Assembly: GCA_913045135.1 (NCBI GenBank)
Contig: CAJWQD010000001.1
Coordinates: forward strand, 1-64,000
Origin: an uncultured Flammeovirgaceae bacterium
GTDB lineage: Bacteria > Bacteroidota > Bacteroidia > Cytophagales > Cyclobacteriaceae
Direction of reading: 5' to 3'
DNA: 64,000 bases
Shown here in pieces: positions 42,557 through 51,909 of the stretch. The first letter of the stretch is position 1, and each line of letters opens with the position of its first letter. Position numbers and translations under genes: made by a program. The notes beneath the pieces were generated by a model. It had not been told where the DNA came from and made no database searches. It saw only the letters and a list, made by a program, of their open reading frames with translations.

Positions 42557-43304
42557 TTCATGCGCCCTAAATAACTCAGCACAACTATTAAAGCTGGGTA
42601 TTAATGTAGATCATGCAGACTTCGTTATAGCATTGGCTGGTAACCCAAATACAGGTAAAAGTACAATCTTTAATGCTTTAACTGGCCTAAAACAGCATAC
42701 TGGCAATTGGCCTGGTAAAACGGTTACCCGTGCTGAGGGAGGGTATCGCTATAAAGACCATAAAATCAAACTTATTGATTTACCAGGAACCTATTCATTA
42801 TTGTCTACCTCTCAAGATGAAGAAATAGCTAGGAATTTCATTCTCTTCGGAAAGCCCGATGTAACCATTATTATAGTTGACGCTGCTAGGATAGAGAGAA
42901 ATCTTAATTTAGTCCTACAAATACTCGAAATCACAGATCGCGCCGTGCTTTGCCTTAACCTTATGGATGAAGCGCTCAGACATCATATTGATATCGATGA
43001 ACGAACCTTAAGTAGAGAACTAGGTATTCCTGTTGTCAAATGCAGTGCCATTAAGAAACAAGGCATTCCAGAATTAATTAGTACAATACATCAAGTAGCT
43101 AAGAGACAGATCATCTGCAAACCTCACCGTATCAAAGGGCTTTCAAGGCCTGCTCAAAAAATAGTGGATAAACTAGATAAAAAAATAAGAAAAAACTATC
43201 CTGGGCTACCCAACAGCAGATGGATTGCCATGAGACTCTTAGATGCGGATGCCGATATTATTGAAGCACTTAAAAATGGTGATTTTAACCTATTATTAGC
43301 ATGA
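42534..43304 (+). CDS. feoB: FeoB GTPase domain as a separate protein
   Basis: The cytosolic G protein of a ferrous-iron-type transporter, encoded alone. With the ATG at 42534 it has 256 residues. A CxxC pair (Cys7, Cys10) precedes G1 GNPNTGKST (36-44), then [10 protein letters not shown] (switch I), DLPGTYSL (G3), NLMDE (G4) and CSAIKKQGI (G5). A helical FeoB-type GDI region closes it. The TTG five codons upstream is less likely. The stop overlaps the ATG of the permease gene (ATGA), so the two halves of FeoB are made as coupled polypeptides. Confidence 0.92.
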   Translation: MTELEACNSCALNNSAQLLKLGINVDHADFVIALAGNPNTGKSTIFNALTGLKQHTGNWPGKTVTRAEGGYRYKDHKIKLIDLPGTYSLLSTSQDEEIARNFILFGKPDVTIIIVDAARIERNLNLVLQILEITDRAVLCLNLMDEALRHHIDIDERTLSRELGIPVVKCSAIKKQGIPELISTIHQVAKRQIICKPHRIKGLSRPAQKIVDKLDKKIRKNYPGLPNSRWIAMRLLDADADIIEALKNGDFNLLLA

Positions 43305-44716
43305 AAGAAAACGATACGCAAGATCTCTTGGATTTCGCCTCTAAACTCAGGTGGGAAGTTGGGGAAAACTTTCACGATAATTTGGTCGAGGGAATTTATA
43401 CAGATGCTGCTCAGATTGCTCAAAAGACAGAAATTAGGCAAGGCGCACCCAATCCTTATAATTTTGAAAGAAAATTAGATCAAGTACTCACGAGTAACAA
43501 ATACGGATTCCCAATTATGATTCTGATACTTTCCATTATTTTATGGTTGACTATTCAAGGTGCAAATTATCCTTCAGGCTTATTGGCGAGCTTCTTTTTA
43601 GAGTTTCTCCATCCCTTACTTAAATTAGGAGCTTCTCAAATAGGTCTTCCGTGGTGGTTAGATGGCTTTCTTGTCGATGGAGTATATTTGGCAACGAGCT
43701 GGGTAATTTCCGTAATGCTACCCCCTATGGCAATATTCTTCCCCATCTTTACTTTACTTGAAGATTTTGGTTATTTACCAAGAGTTGCTTTCAATCTTGA
43801 TTCATTATTCAAGAAATCTGGTGCGCATGGTAAACAGGCCCTCACAATGAGTATGGGATGGGGTTGTAATGCTGCAGGGGTAGTTGCCACACGAATAATT
43901 GATAGTCCGAGAGAAAGGCTTATTGCCATCATTACCAATAATTTTTCACTCTGTAATGGAAGATGGCCAACCCAAATATTAATTGCTACTATTTTTATTG
44001 GCACCTTAGTACCCGCTGGTTTTTCATCGATTTTAGCAAGTATTACAGTCATTGGTGTGGCTCTTCTAGGTGTCGGATTTACCTTTTTATCCTCATGGAT
44101 ATTGTCAAAAACCTTATTGAAAGGGGAAGTCTCTACTTTTGCCTTAGAGTTACCTCCTTATCGTACTCCAAACGTCTGGACCACCCTTTATACATCTTTC
44201 ATTGATCGAACCTTGATAGTTTTATGGCGTGCCATGGTCTTTGCAGCTCCCGCTGGTGCTGTCATTTGGATGATTTCTAATATTTACATTAATGAGTTAA
44301 GTGTCGCCAATCTCGCAATTAATTGGATAGATAAATTTGGACTGCTTTTTGGCCTGAATGGAGTTATTTTACTAGCCTATTTGGTAGCAATACCTGCTAA
44401 TGAAATTGTCATCCCCACTATCTTGATGCTTACTGTATCCCAACTTGACCTTACAGGTGCGGGAGACGGCGTCATGTTTGAATTAGACTCAACCACAGAA
44501 ACGGCGGCTTTACTACATGCTGGAGGTTGGACTCTACTAACAGGCATTAATTTAATGCTTTTTAGCCTTCTCCATAATCCATGCAGCACGACCATTTATA
44601 CCATCTATAAGGAAACCAAAAGCTGGAAATGGACCCTATTTGCAAGTATCATGCCAGTGCTTTTAGGATTTTTAGTAACCTTTTTAATCACAAAAGTTTG
44701 GCATTTATTCCATTAA
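43301..44716 (+). CDS. feoB: FeoB membrane permease domain as a separate protein
   Basis: A 471-residue transport part with a cytosolic N-terminus ([20 protein letters not shown], the usual FeoB linker) and about eight or nine spans. The first gate is [18 protein letters not shown]. The Cys-Asn loop continues to [14 protein letters not shown], and the second Cys-containing gate is [14 protein letters not shown]. The GCNAAG form differs from the classical GCNVPA gate and belongs to a second FeoB type whose metal (iron or manganese) is not settled from sequence. The split is clean, with an ATGA overlap and a good start, so it is an arrangement rather than a frameshift. Confidence 0.9.
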   Translation: MKENDTQDLLDFASKLRWEVGENFHDNLVEGIYTDAAQIAQKTEIRQGAPNPYNFERKLDQVLTSNKYGFPIMILILSIILWLTIQGANYPSGLLASFFLEFLHPLLKLGASQIGLPWWLDGFLVDGVYLATSWVISVMLPPMAIFFPIFTLLEDFGYLPRVAFNLDSLFKKSGAHGKQALTMSMGWGCNAAGVVATRIIDSPRERLIAIITNNFSLCNGRWPTQILIATIFIGTLVPAGFSSILASITVIGVALLGVGFTFLSSWILSKTLLKGEVSTFALELPPYRTPNVWTTLYTSFIDRTLIVLWRAMVFAAPAGAVIWMISNIYINELSVANLAINWIDKFGLLFGLNGVILLAYLVAIPANEIVIPTILMLTVSQLDLTGAGDGVMFELDSTTETAALLHAGGWTLLTGINLMLFSLLHNPCSTTIYTIYKETKSWKWTLFASIMPVLLGFLVTFLITKVWHLFH

Positions 44717-44833
44717 ATGGTAGATATAAGAATAAAAAAGAAAGTTTTTTTATAATCAAAATATTAGTAAAGGATACTAACTTACCCCGGCATTCAGGTT
44801 TAAACTTGCACATGGCCTATATTCGTTTATTGT

Positions 44834-46201
44834 ATGAATAAACATCAAGACACCATAGTTGCTTTGGCCACTGCTCCTGGTATCGGTGCCATTGGTATCA
44901 TCAGGATTTCAGGTAGAAATTCCTTTCAAATCGTAAATAGTTTATTCCCAAATAAGGATTTAAATAGCCAAAAAACACATACAATACACTATGGACATTT
45001 ATTGAAAAATAATCAAATACTAGATGAGGTTGTAGTCTCCTTATTTAAAGGACCCCAGTCTTATACTAAGGAAGATATAATTGAAATCTCATGCCATGGC
45101 TCTCCTTATCTCATTCAAAAAATAATCGAAGCACTTATCGATAGTGGAGCTCGATTAGCCAAACCAGGTGAATTTACACAAAGGGCTTTCCTTAATGGGC
45201 GATTTGATTTGGCTCAGGCAGAAGCAGTCGCCGACCTCATCGCATCAGAAAATGAAACAGCACACCAGGCAGCTATCAATCAAATGCGGGGAGGGTTTTC
45301 AGGTGAAATTAAGAAACTCAAAGAGGAATTGATTCATTTCGCCTCCATGATAGAACTAGAGCTTGATTTTAGTGAAGAGGATGTAGAATTTGCTAATCGC
45401 GACGAACTCAAATCGTTAGTTAATAAAATCCAAATGGCGATCCAAGAATTGATAGAGAGTTTTAGCTTGGGAAATGTCATAAAAAAAGGTATACCCACTG
45501 TAATCGCCGGTAAACCTAATTCTGGAAAATCGACCCTGCTAAATGCCCTGCTTAATGAAGAAAGAGCCATCGTATCAGATATCCCAGGTACAACCCGAGA
45601 TGTTATTGAAGATGAAATTATTTTAGGCGGCATCCCTTTTCGATTTGTAGATACAGCAGGTATCAGGGATACTGAAGATCAAGTCGAAGCCATGGGTGTC
45701 GCTCGGACACATATCAAAATACGAGAAGCTTCCGTACTGCTCTACTTAGTAGATCTTAAAAATGATCACTTATCCTCTTACAAAGAGCAATTATCCTATT
45801 TGGAGGCACAAGAAGTCCCTTTCATCATCGTGGGTAATAAACTGGATCAAGCGGGTGAATTTCTCAAAACACATATCCAAGCTGATGATCGCGCAGTATT
45901 GATATCTGCTGCTTCCAAAAATAATCTCGAAAGTTTGAAAAGTAAACTGATTGAAATACTTGATATATCCCAATTCAAAAATAGCAATACTATTGTGACT
46001 AATGTAAGGCATTATGAGGGATTAATACAAACCAAAGAAGCCATGCAAAAAGTATTAAAAGGTATCTCAGATAACATTACGCACGATTTTTTGGCGGCCG
46101 ACATTCGGCAATCATTACACGCCTTAGGGGAAATCACTGGTGAAATTACTAACGATGATCTACTCAATAATATTTTTTCTAAGTTCTGTATTGGTAAATA
46201 A
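44834..46201 (+). CDS. mnmE: tRNA modification GTPase MnmE (TrmE)
   Basis: With MnmG it installs 5-carboxymethylaminomethyl groups on wobble uridine of several tRNAs. 455 residues: an N-terminal tetrahydrofolate-binding domain (TIVALATAPGIGAIGIIRIS), a helical domain, an inserted G domain (GKPNSGKSTLLNAL; DIPGTTRD; DTAGIRDTED; NKLD) and the conserved C-terminus FCIGK with the catalytic Cys. The start is the ATG at 44834, giving the canonical N-terminus. It is a stand-alone gene after the metal operon. Confidence 0.96.
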   Translation: MNKHQDTIVALATAPGIGAIGIIRISGRNSFQIVNSLFPNKDLNSQKTHTIHYGHLLKNNQILDEVVVSLFKGPQSYTKEDIIEISCHGSPYLIQKIIEALIDSGARLAKPGEFTQRAFLNGRFDLAQAEAVADLIASENETAHQAAINQMRGGFSGEIKKLKEELIHFASMIELELDFSEEDVEFANRDELKSLVNKIQMAIQELIESFSLGNVIKKGIPTVIAGKPNSGKSTLLNALLNEERAIVSDIPGTTRDVIEDEIILGGIPFRFVDTAGIRDTEDQVEAMGVARTHIKIREASVLLYLVDLKNDHLSSYKEQLSYLEAQEVPFIIVGNKLDQAGEFLKTHIQADDRAVLISAASKNNLESLKSKLIEILDISQFKNSNTIVTNVRHYEGLIQTKEAMQKVLKGISDNITHDFLAADIRQSLHALGEITGEITNDDLLNNIFSKFCIGK

Positions 46202-46274
46202 TTACTTTTTTTTAATTTGCTTTTAAATTTTCAGCATTAGAAAAAAATATTTTTTCGATCTAAATTTATTAAAA

Positions 46275-46655
46275 ATGAAAACTAAAATAACACTTACGAT
46301 AATTGGTATTATAATGATTCTCCAATCTATTCTATATCCTCTTTTGGCAGATATGGCTGTCGATATGATGTTTAACGTCGAAGAAGAAGCAAAAAAAGTC
46401 CTAATATTATTCCAATATGCCATAAGTTTTGTATTCTTTATGATTGGATTAATATTTCTATTTGTGCGCGATGTTGAAAAAAAATATGCTAAAAGACTTT
46501 TATTGGCCTTTTTAATTGCATATGTACCCGGTTTTGTTGGCTTTTATAATATGGCAATTTCTCCACTCACAAATGCGGGCATCGCAGATTTTACTCCCGA
46601 CATTATAATGGTAGCTCTAGCACTATTCACTTATTTAAAGCCGAAGGATGATTAA
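46275..46655 (+). CDS. Small four-span membrane protein of unknown function
   Basis: 126 residues with four hydrophobic segments (LTIIGIIMILQSILYPLLAD; ILLFQYAISFVFFMIGLIFL; RLLLAFLIAYVPGFVGFY; IIMVALALFTYLK). No catalytic motif was recognised. Charged loops (VRDVEKKYAKR) and the size recall small uncharacterised Bacteroidota membrane proteins of the DUF4345 kind, but I cannot confirm that. It is likely monocistronic; the next gene is 141 bases away. Confidence 0.65.
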   Translation: MKTKITLTIIGIIMILQSILYPLLADMAVDMMFNVEEEAKKVLILFQYAISFVFFMIGLIFLFVRDVEKKYAKRLLLAFLIAYVPGFVGFYNMAISPLTNAGIADFTPDIIMVALALFTYLKPKDD

Positions 46656-46796
46656 AAAGTAATTGTTCAAAAAGAAAAATTAAAGTTGCAACCTTTTCAT
46701 AAATCCATGTTATCGAAAAATCAAAAATTATCTTAACCACAAAAACAAAAATTACTCTATATTTGGTTTGATTATCAACGTAGACATTATATAAAA

Positions 46797-47231
46797 ATGA
46801 TTCCAATAAAACATCTCTTCCATATATCTAAACCTATCAAACAAGTCTTTGAGGCACTTTCACTCCCTGAACACCTTTCAAAATGGTATACAACTATTGT
46901 AGCTGGTAAATTTGAGCACAATGAAGTTGTAACTTTTGAATTCAAAAATTTAGCCTCGTTTAAATTTAAAATCATAAATCTGGTTCCAGACAAGTCGATA
47001 CATTTTGAAATTATTGAATCCGAGTGGGGTAACATAGGTCATATTATGAAATATGATCTAGACGAGAATGATGGCAAAACGAGAGTTCGATATACCTATG
47101 AAGGCTTCAAAGATATTGATGATTCCTTTGCAAACATGAACTACAGTTCAGCTAAATACCTTGAAAGTTTACGTCAGTTTTGTCAAAAAGGAATTGGGGA
47201 AGCCTTTGGCTCAAAGAATTATCGATCTTAG
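46797..47231 (+). CDS. SRPBCC (START-like) domain protein
   Basis: A 144-residue helix-grip protein of the AHSA1/SRPBCC type. It opens with a strand and the helix of the fold (HLFHISKPIKQVFEALSLPE), then HLSKWYTTIVAGKFEHN, a run of strands, and a long C-terminal helix (SSAKYLESLRQFCQKGIGEA). Such domains bind hydrophobic ligands, and many have no known role. No signal peptide; cytosolic. No operon context. Confidence 0.78.
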   Translation: MIPIKHLFHISKPIKQVFEALSLPEHLSKWYTTIVAGKFEHNEVVTFEFKNLASFKFKIINLVPDKSIHFEIIESEWGNIGHIMKYDLDENDGKTRVRYTYEGFKDIDDSFANMNYSSAKYLESLRQFCQKGIGEAFGSKNYRS

Positions 47232-47358
47232 AATTTCATTGTTTTCCTGAAGTCTGAGAAAGGGTTTGAAATTGCTCAAGATTCTCTAACAGAATCATTC
47301 ATGATTCTATCAATAGAAACGTATTTTTCTTAAATTACAAAATTTCTATGTTTATGTG

Positions 47359-48075
47359 ATGAAAAAACAATTACGTAATATTGTTGAAGATAACACCTCC
47401 CCGGTAGGTAAAATATTTGATTACTTCATTCAAATATTAATTTTTCTTTCCCTATTTGCCGTTTCTCTAGAAACTTTACCAGATAAAGGTTTTATTCTCA
47501 GTAAAATATTAGAGCTTTTCGAAATCTTTTGCCTATCCGTTTTTAGTGTTGAATATCTTTTACGCGTTTTCGTCGCCAAAAAACGATTCAAATACATTTT
47601 TAGTTTTTACGGCATCGTAGATTTTCTGGCAGTAGCTCCTTTTTTCTTTCCAACTAAAGAAATTATCGACTTACGTTTCTTAAGGGCTTTTAGGATTTTC
47701 CGGCTCTTTCGAGCTCTTAAACTTATTAGATACAGTAAAGCAATCAATAGGCTAACTACTGCCATAGACATCGTAAAAGAGGAGCTTGTATTGTTCTTTG
47801 TCATAATACTAATTTTGATTTTTATGGTTTCTGCAGGTATCTACTTTTTTGAAAATGAAGCACAACCTGATATTTTTAAATCTATTTTCCATAGTATGTG
47901 GTGGTCCATAGTCACTTTGACCACGGTGGGCTATGGAGATGCCTATCCAATTACCATGGGGGGTAAAGTTTTTACTTTTTTTGTACTCATAATAGGCGTA
48001 GGCGTGGTAACTATTCCTGCAGGCTTAGTTGGAAGTGCCCTCTCTGAAGCTAGAGATCTAGAAAAAAGAAAATAA
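47359..48075 (+). CDS. Voltage-gated-type potassium channel
   Basis: A six-span ion channel of 238 residues. The S4 segment has regularly spaced arginines (RFLRAFRIFRLFRALKLIR), followed by S5, a pore helix and the K+ selectivity filter TVGYGD in LTTVGYGDAYPIT, and S6. The protein ends shortly after S6 with no cyclic-nucleotide or RCK domain. I use ATG 47359; the GTG just before it is also possible. It probably acts as a tetramer in the inner membrane to set potassium permeability. Confidence 0.93.
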   Translation: MKKQLRNIVEDNTSPVGKIFDYFIQILIFLSLFAVSLETLPDKGFILSKILELFEIFCLSVFSVEYLLRVFVAKKRFKYIFSFYGIVDFLAVAPFFFPTKEIIDLRFLRAFRIFRLFRALKLIRYSKAINRLTTAIDIVKEELVLFFVIILILIFMVSAGIYFFENEAQPDIFKSIFHSMWWSIVTLTTVGYGDAYPITMGGKVFTFFVLIIGVGVVTIPAGLVGSALSEARDLEKRK

Positions 48076-48416
48076 CTAAGACAACTGGTTTATTTTAAAG
48101 CCTTAATCGTAAATGATTTACTAAGAATATATACATAATTCAATGATAAATAAATGAACCGTTGGTCTCTATGAGAAAATCATATATTTTCAACCTAATT
48201 GTTCAGGAATTGAGAAAATTACTCTTAATTAATTTTTTAGCCCATTTTAGTAAAAAAAAATCTAAACTAGATTATGTGAAAAAAGCTATTTTCACAACTT
48301 TTATGGGGACATTGAATATTTTTGCTTTAGTTGACAATTATTAACTTCTTTATCCATGTTAGAAATGCTTTAGACGGTATTATATTTTTAATTGTAAAAA
48401 TCAATGACTTTTGTAA
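48076..48416. other. 341-bp gap with one weak small frame
   Basis: Contains a 57-codon plus-strand frame from ATG 48171 to 48344 (MRKSYIFNLIVQELRKLLLI... basic and hydrophobic). It has no family I know, and its composition could arise by chance in AT-rich DNA. The rest shows nothing recognisable. Confidence 0.3.
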
Positions 48417-48922
48417 TATTTAATCACCCAGGCCCATGATTTATCTTTATTACCATTGAACTGCCTAAACAAAAAATATCCTAACAAACTCAATCAAACA
48501 TTAAGTGATTTTATACAAATTAAACAACCCAAGCTATTGCATCCTGCATTTTACGGATGCTTTGATTGGCATTCTTCCGTTCATGGTCATTGGTCATTAG
48601 TTTATTAGTTTATTTATTGAAGAAATTTCCTGAATTAGAGAATGCTGAATTAATCAGAAATTTACTCAGCAACCATTTATCCGACGAAAATATAAATACT
48701 GAAGTCGACTACTTCAATGAAGCAGGCAATCAATCTTTTGAGCGCACCTACGGCTGGGCATGGATTTTTAAATTGGCAGAAGAATTACATAAATGGGATG
48801 ATCCCTTAGCAAGACAATTTGAATCTAATTTACAGCCCCTCACAAATCATATTGTCAGTGCTTATTTGAATTTTTTACCCAAGTTATTCATCCCATTTCG
48901 CTCTGCTCAATTAGAGGATTAA
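48417..48922 (+). pseudogene. Decayed DUF2891 protein
   Basis: Two frames together give the first half of a DUF2891 protein: KLLHPAFYGCFDWHSSVHGH with WSLV, then a stop. A +1 shift near 48600 leads into YLLKKFPELENAELIRNLLS, SFERTYGWAWIFKLAEEL and YLNFLPKLFIPFR. The frame then ends (SAQLED, TAA) where homologues continue for another 150 or so residues. The 5' end has no credible start: it opens after a TAA with TQAHDLSLLPLNCL. Frameshift plus 3' truncation indicates a pseudogene. The function of DUF2891 is unknown. Confidence 0.8.
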
Positions 48923-49061
48923 TTAATAGTACAAAGCTCCCCTGAAAAATCAATATTTTCATTAATTTCGAACAATTCTAAGGATTTCATGTTTAAAAGA
49001 AAAATGTGAAATTTAAATTTGCAAAACAATTGTAAATAGTTAAAAATTATTTCTCGATTCA

Positions 49062-50144
49062 TCAAAAGGCTCTAACTGCCCTTACCGAGAAATATAAATA
49101 GCGTTTTGGATAGCTTTCTGGACCATTCGTACAATTACCTCCGCTGGTAAAGTCTTGATAAAAGGCAAAATTTTCATTATCTTGAGTTGAACTCCAATAG
49201 CCATAATTATCATCAAAGATAAAATTTTTTCCTCCATTCAAAGTAGCTACAGAATCAATTACTTTGAACAAACAATGCATTTTATCTAATTCGTCATGAG
49301 AGGGTAAAAACCAATCATTATATCCTTGAGCAACCGAATTGGCAGCATAGAAAGCTGCCGTACTATCTTCAGTGCAGTCAGCTAAAATATCTAAGGTGTT
49401 TTGAGTACCAGTTCCAATAGCCATCCCATCGGAATGATTAACTTCTCTACCATAACAACCCCATACGATTCCAACATCACCTAAATTTTGAATATCTGAA
49501 ACCAATCCATGCTCATTTGTTTCATCCACATAAAATACTACACCCCCTTCTCTATAAGCACCTATGAAAATATGACAACCAAAATGATTTATATTATCTA
49601 TCTCCTCCTCAGGGGTATAAGGGCACACGTCTACTAAATTTGATAAACCATCTCCGTCTGTATCTTCACATCCCGTTTCATCTACATCTTCGCCAAATAT
49701 TGTACCTGGACATTGATCTATTTTATCAGAAATACCATCATTATCGCTATCTAATTGAGAAGCTGAACAACCCTGTAAATTAACTGATTCACCGTAAGGC
49801 GTATTCAAGCAAACATCATCACTATCTCCCACTCCATCCTTGTCATTATCAACAAACAAAAAAATCGCTACTGTATTTAAATTAGAATTCATTACAACTG
49901 TCAAAGGATTTGAAGTTTCACCATCTCTCAAATGCTTCCAAGCAAAAAGTTCATAATTATCGTTAGCAACTGCGGTCAAAGTTATTTCGGTGCCTTCAAC
50001 ATGCGGCCCCCTATTGAATATTACCGAACCGGCACTATCTGGACTTACTTGCACAGAAACATAAAAAGAACCTGGTACATCGTCATTACAAGCACTGAAG
50101 ATCATAAATACACCAAAAATAAAGGTGAAAAAAAAATGTTTCAT
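49062..50144 (-). CDS. Lipoprotein with InlB-like repeat, TSP3 calcium repeats and Lcl (DUF1566) domain
   Basis: A 360-residue surface-type lipoprotein. The signal FTFIFGVFMIFSAC is lipidated at Cys. Next is an InlB/FIVAR-like beta repeat (GSVIFNRGPHVEGTEITLTA; YELFAWKHL). Three thrombospondin type 3 calcium-binding repeats follow (DNDKDGVGDSDDVC; DSDNDGISDKIDQC; DTDGDGLSNLVDVC). A C-terminal Lcl/DUF1566 domain runs from GGVVFYVDETNEHGLV to the closing YFSVRAVRAF and includes DWFLPSHDELDKM and YWSST. Lcl domains bind ligands such as collagen or glycans in known cases. A shorter paralogue lies upstream, same strand. Confidence 0.85.
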   Translation of the reverse strand: MKHFFFTFIFGVFMIFSACNDDVPGSFYVSVQVSPDSAGSVIFNRGPHVEGTEITLTAVANDNYELFAWKHLRDGETSNPLTVVMNSNLNTVAIFLFVDNDKDGVGDSDDVCLNTPYGESVNLQGCSASQLDSDNDGISDKIDQCPGTIFGEDVDETGCEDTDGDGLSNLVDVCPYTPEEEIDNINHFGCHIFIGAYREGGVVFYVDETNEHGLVSDIQNLGDVGIVWGCYGREVNHSDGMAIGTGTQNTLDILADCTEDSTAAFYAANSVAQGYNDWFLPSHDELDKMHCLFKVIDSVATLNGGKNFIFDDNYGYWSSTQDNENFAFYQDFTSGGNCTNGPESYPKRYLYFSVRAVRAF

Positions 50145-50781
50145 TATTATTTTTTATATCTCTAAATGATTGGTCATAATATGTTCACATATAGAAAAAT
50201 CAAATTATATATATTAAAAAACAAATATAGTAAATGCCAACCCTTGCTACCAAAATTAGCAGTTGAACAATCGAACTATTGACTTTTCTCTACTCATGCC
50301 CTGTCCTGAATCATTAATTACTTCGCAAAAATAATTTTGAGGAATAAGAATAATTATTTGAAACATTTCAAATAAAAAAAATATTATAAATAGAAAGGAT
50401 GGAAAGTTAAAAAATAATTTTGCGGCATTACTTTTTATACTGATTGTGGAAGCAGTTATTAATAAGTAGTTGTAATTTTAAATAAAATCAATTATTTGTG
50501 AATTACTTAACTAATTAAGATAGTCGAGAATTCTGTCTTAAATTCTTATATTTTTTGACCAAAATGATGTTTTGGAAAGTCAACATATCTCGAATACATA
50601 ATCCAAATTAAACTATAAAAGAACATTGACAGTTTTAATATTAATTGCGATACTCTCTGCATCAAATAATTACTTTTTTGATAAAATCTAAATTGATCTA
50701 ATTTGAAAATCTTGATTTTAGTCACTAAATGGTTATTGAGCTCACTTATTTAATATTTCTACAATATCAATTAAGTATCTA
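50145..50781. other. 637-bp intergenic region between the two Lcl lipoproteins
   Basis: AT-rich with stops in all frames. No relic of a third lipoprotein gene, no tRNA and no strong inverted repeat was seen. The two paralogues therefore probably have separate promoters. Confidence 0.4.
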
Positions 50782-51690
50782 TTAAAAATTTCTTACTGCA
50801 CGAAAACGAGCGGGAGTTTCTTTTGAATAGCTATGATCATCTGCTCCAAATTTTAAATCCCAACACCAAGCATGGTCAGCATCATGCTCTGAAGAAGTCC
50901 AATAATAGGCATCGAGTCCTTTCCCACCCAATGCAATCGATCGCTCACTGATAATAAAACTATTTAACCAAATATATCTAAATTCCTCTTTTGAAGGCAA
51001 GTACCAATCTGTATATTTTTGAGCAACAAGATCATTTGCCAATCTTGCAGCAATTCCAGCAGTTTGACATGTTGCCAATATGTCTTTTGTGTTTTGCAAT
51101 CCTGATCCTACTGTCAATGAATCTGCACCCACTATTTCTGTACCATTACAACCCCAAATAGCAGCATAATCAGTGATATCGCAAACCAACCCACGCTGAC
51201 TAGTATCATCTACCCAAATTACAATACCTCCCTCTCTAAAGTCACCAATGAACGCAGATATACCACAACCTAATGAATCTACAGTCTCATTGGAAGGAGT
51301 ATCTAAGCAATTATCCACATTATCATTTACTCCGTCATTGTCTAAATCTTCATATTGGAATACAGCAGTAATTTTCGTATTAAAATTAATAATAAAATCA
51401 GTCGGATTCATTAGTGCAGAAGAATCAGTAGCCCAATTAATTGTATCACTTTCCCAATTTTTGAATACATAATTTTTAATCGAAGTTGCCTCAATCGTTA
51501 CGGTGCTACCCTCCTCATAAGGACCGGAGACTACAGAAATAGACCCTGTATTTTCTGGTGAAACCGACGTAGACAATGAATACTCTTTTAGTGTTACAGT
51601 TACAACTTCTTCTTTACAAGAAATAAACAATAGTATTGTTATCATGACTGTAAACAAACCCAATGGTTTGAAAAATGAATGAGACATCAT
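50782..51690 (-). CDS. Lipoprotein with InlB-like repeat, one TSP3 repeat and Lcl (DUF1566) domain
   Basis: A 302-residue paralogue of the 49062-50144 gene: signal GLFTVMITILLFISC, InlB-like repeat (GSISVVSGPYEEGSTVTIEA; YVFKNWES), a single TSP3 motif (DLDNDGVNDNVDNC) and a Lcl domain (GGIVIWVDDTSQRGLVCDI; DWYLPSKEEFRYI; YYWTSSEHD; ARFRAVRNF). It lacks two of the three TSP3 repeats of its neighbour, so the pair arose by duplication with repeat gain or loss. Predicted location is the outer surface or outer membrane. The ligand is unknown. Confidence 0.85.
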   Translation of the reverse strand: MMSHSFFKPLGLFTVMITILLFISCKEEVVTVTLKEYSLSTSVSPENTGSISVVSGPYEEGSTVTIEATSIKNYVFKNWESDTINWATDSSALMNPTDFIINFNTKITAVFQYEDLDNDGVNDNVDNCLDTPSNETVDSLGCGISAFIGDFREGGIVIWVDDTSQRGLVCDITDYAAIWGCNGTEIVGADSLTVGSGLQNTKDILATCQTAGIAARLANDLVAQKYTDWYLPSKEEFRYIWLNSFIISERSIALGGKGLDAYYWTSSEHDADHAWCWDLKFGADDHSYSKETPARFRAVRNF

Positions 51691-51909
51691 AAAAACTCGA
51701 TTTCTTTTAATTAATTACGATGCAAACAACGCAAATTATGCGGGTTATTACAAGATAAATGACAGTATTTAGATAAAATATCTGACATATAATTATTATT
51801 GGTCTTGAATATTTTTAATTCAATTTTCCTTCTTTCATTGCCTTAACGATTTACTTAAATAGCCTGATTATTTACCTTTTAACAAAAAAGAACTAACTTA
51901 TTAACAATT

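Noticed and set aside
43196-43441. A frameshift splitting feoB
   Set aside because: The second gene starts at a proper ATG with the ATGA overlap, and the GTPase ends after a complete helical domain; this looks like a natural gene split.
48171-48344. 57-codon small protein gene
   Set aside because: Basic and hydrophobic low-complexity composition in AT-rich DNA, no recognisable motif; recorded only in the gap description.
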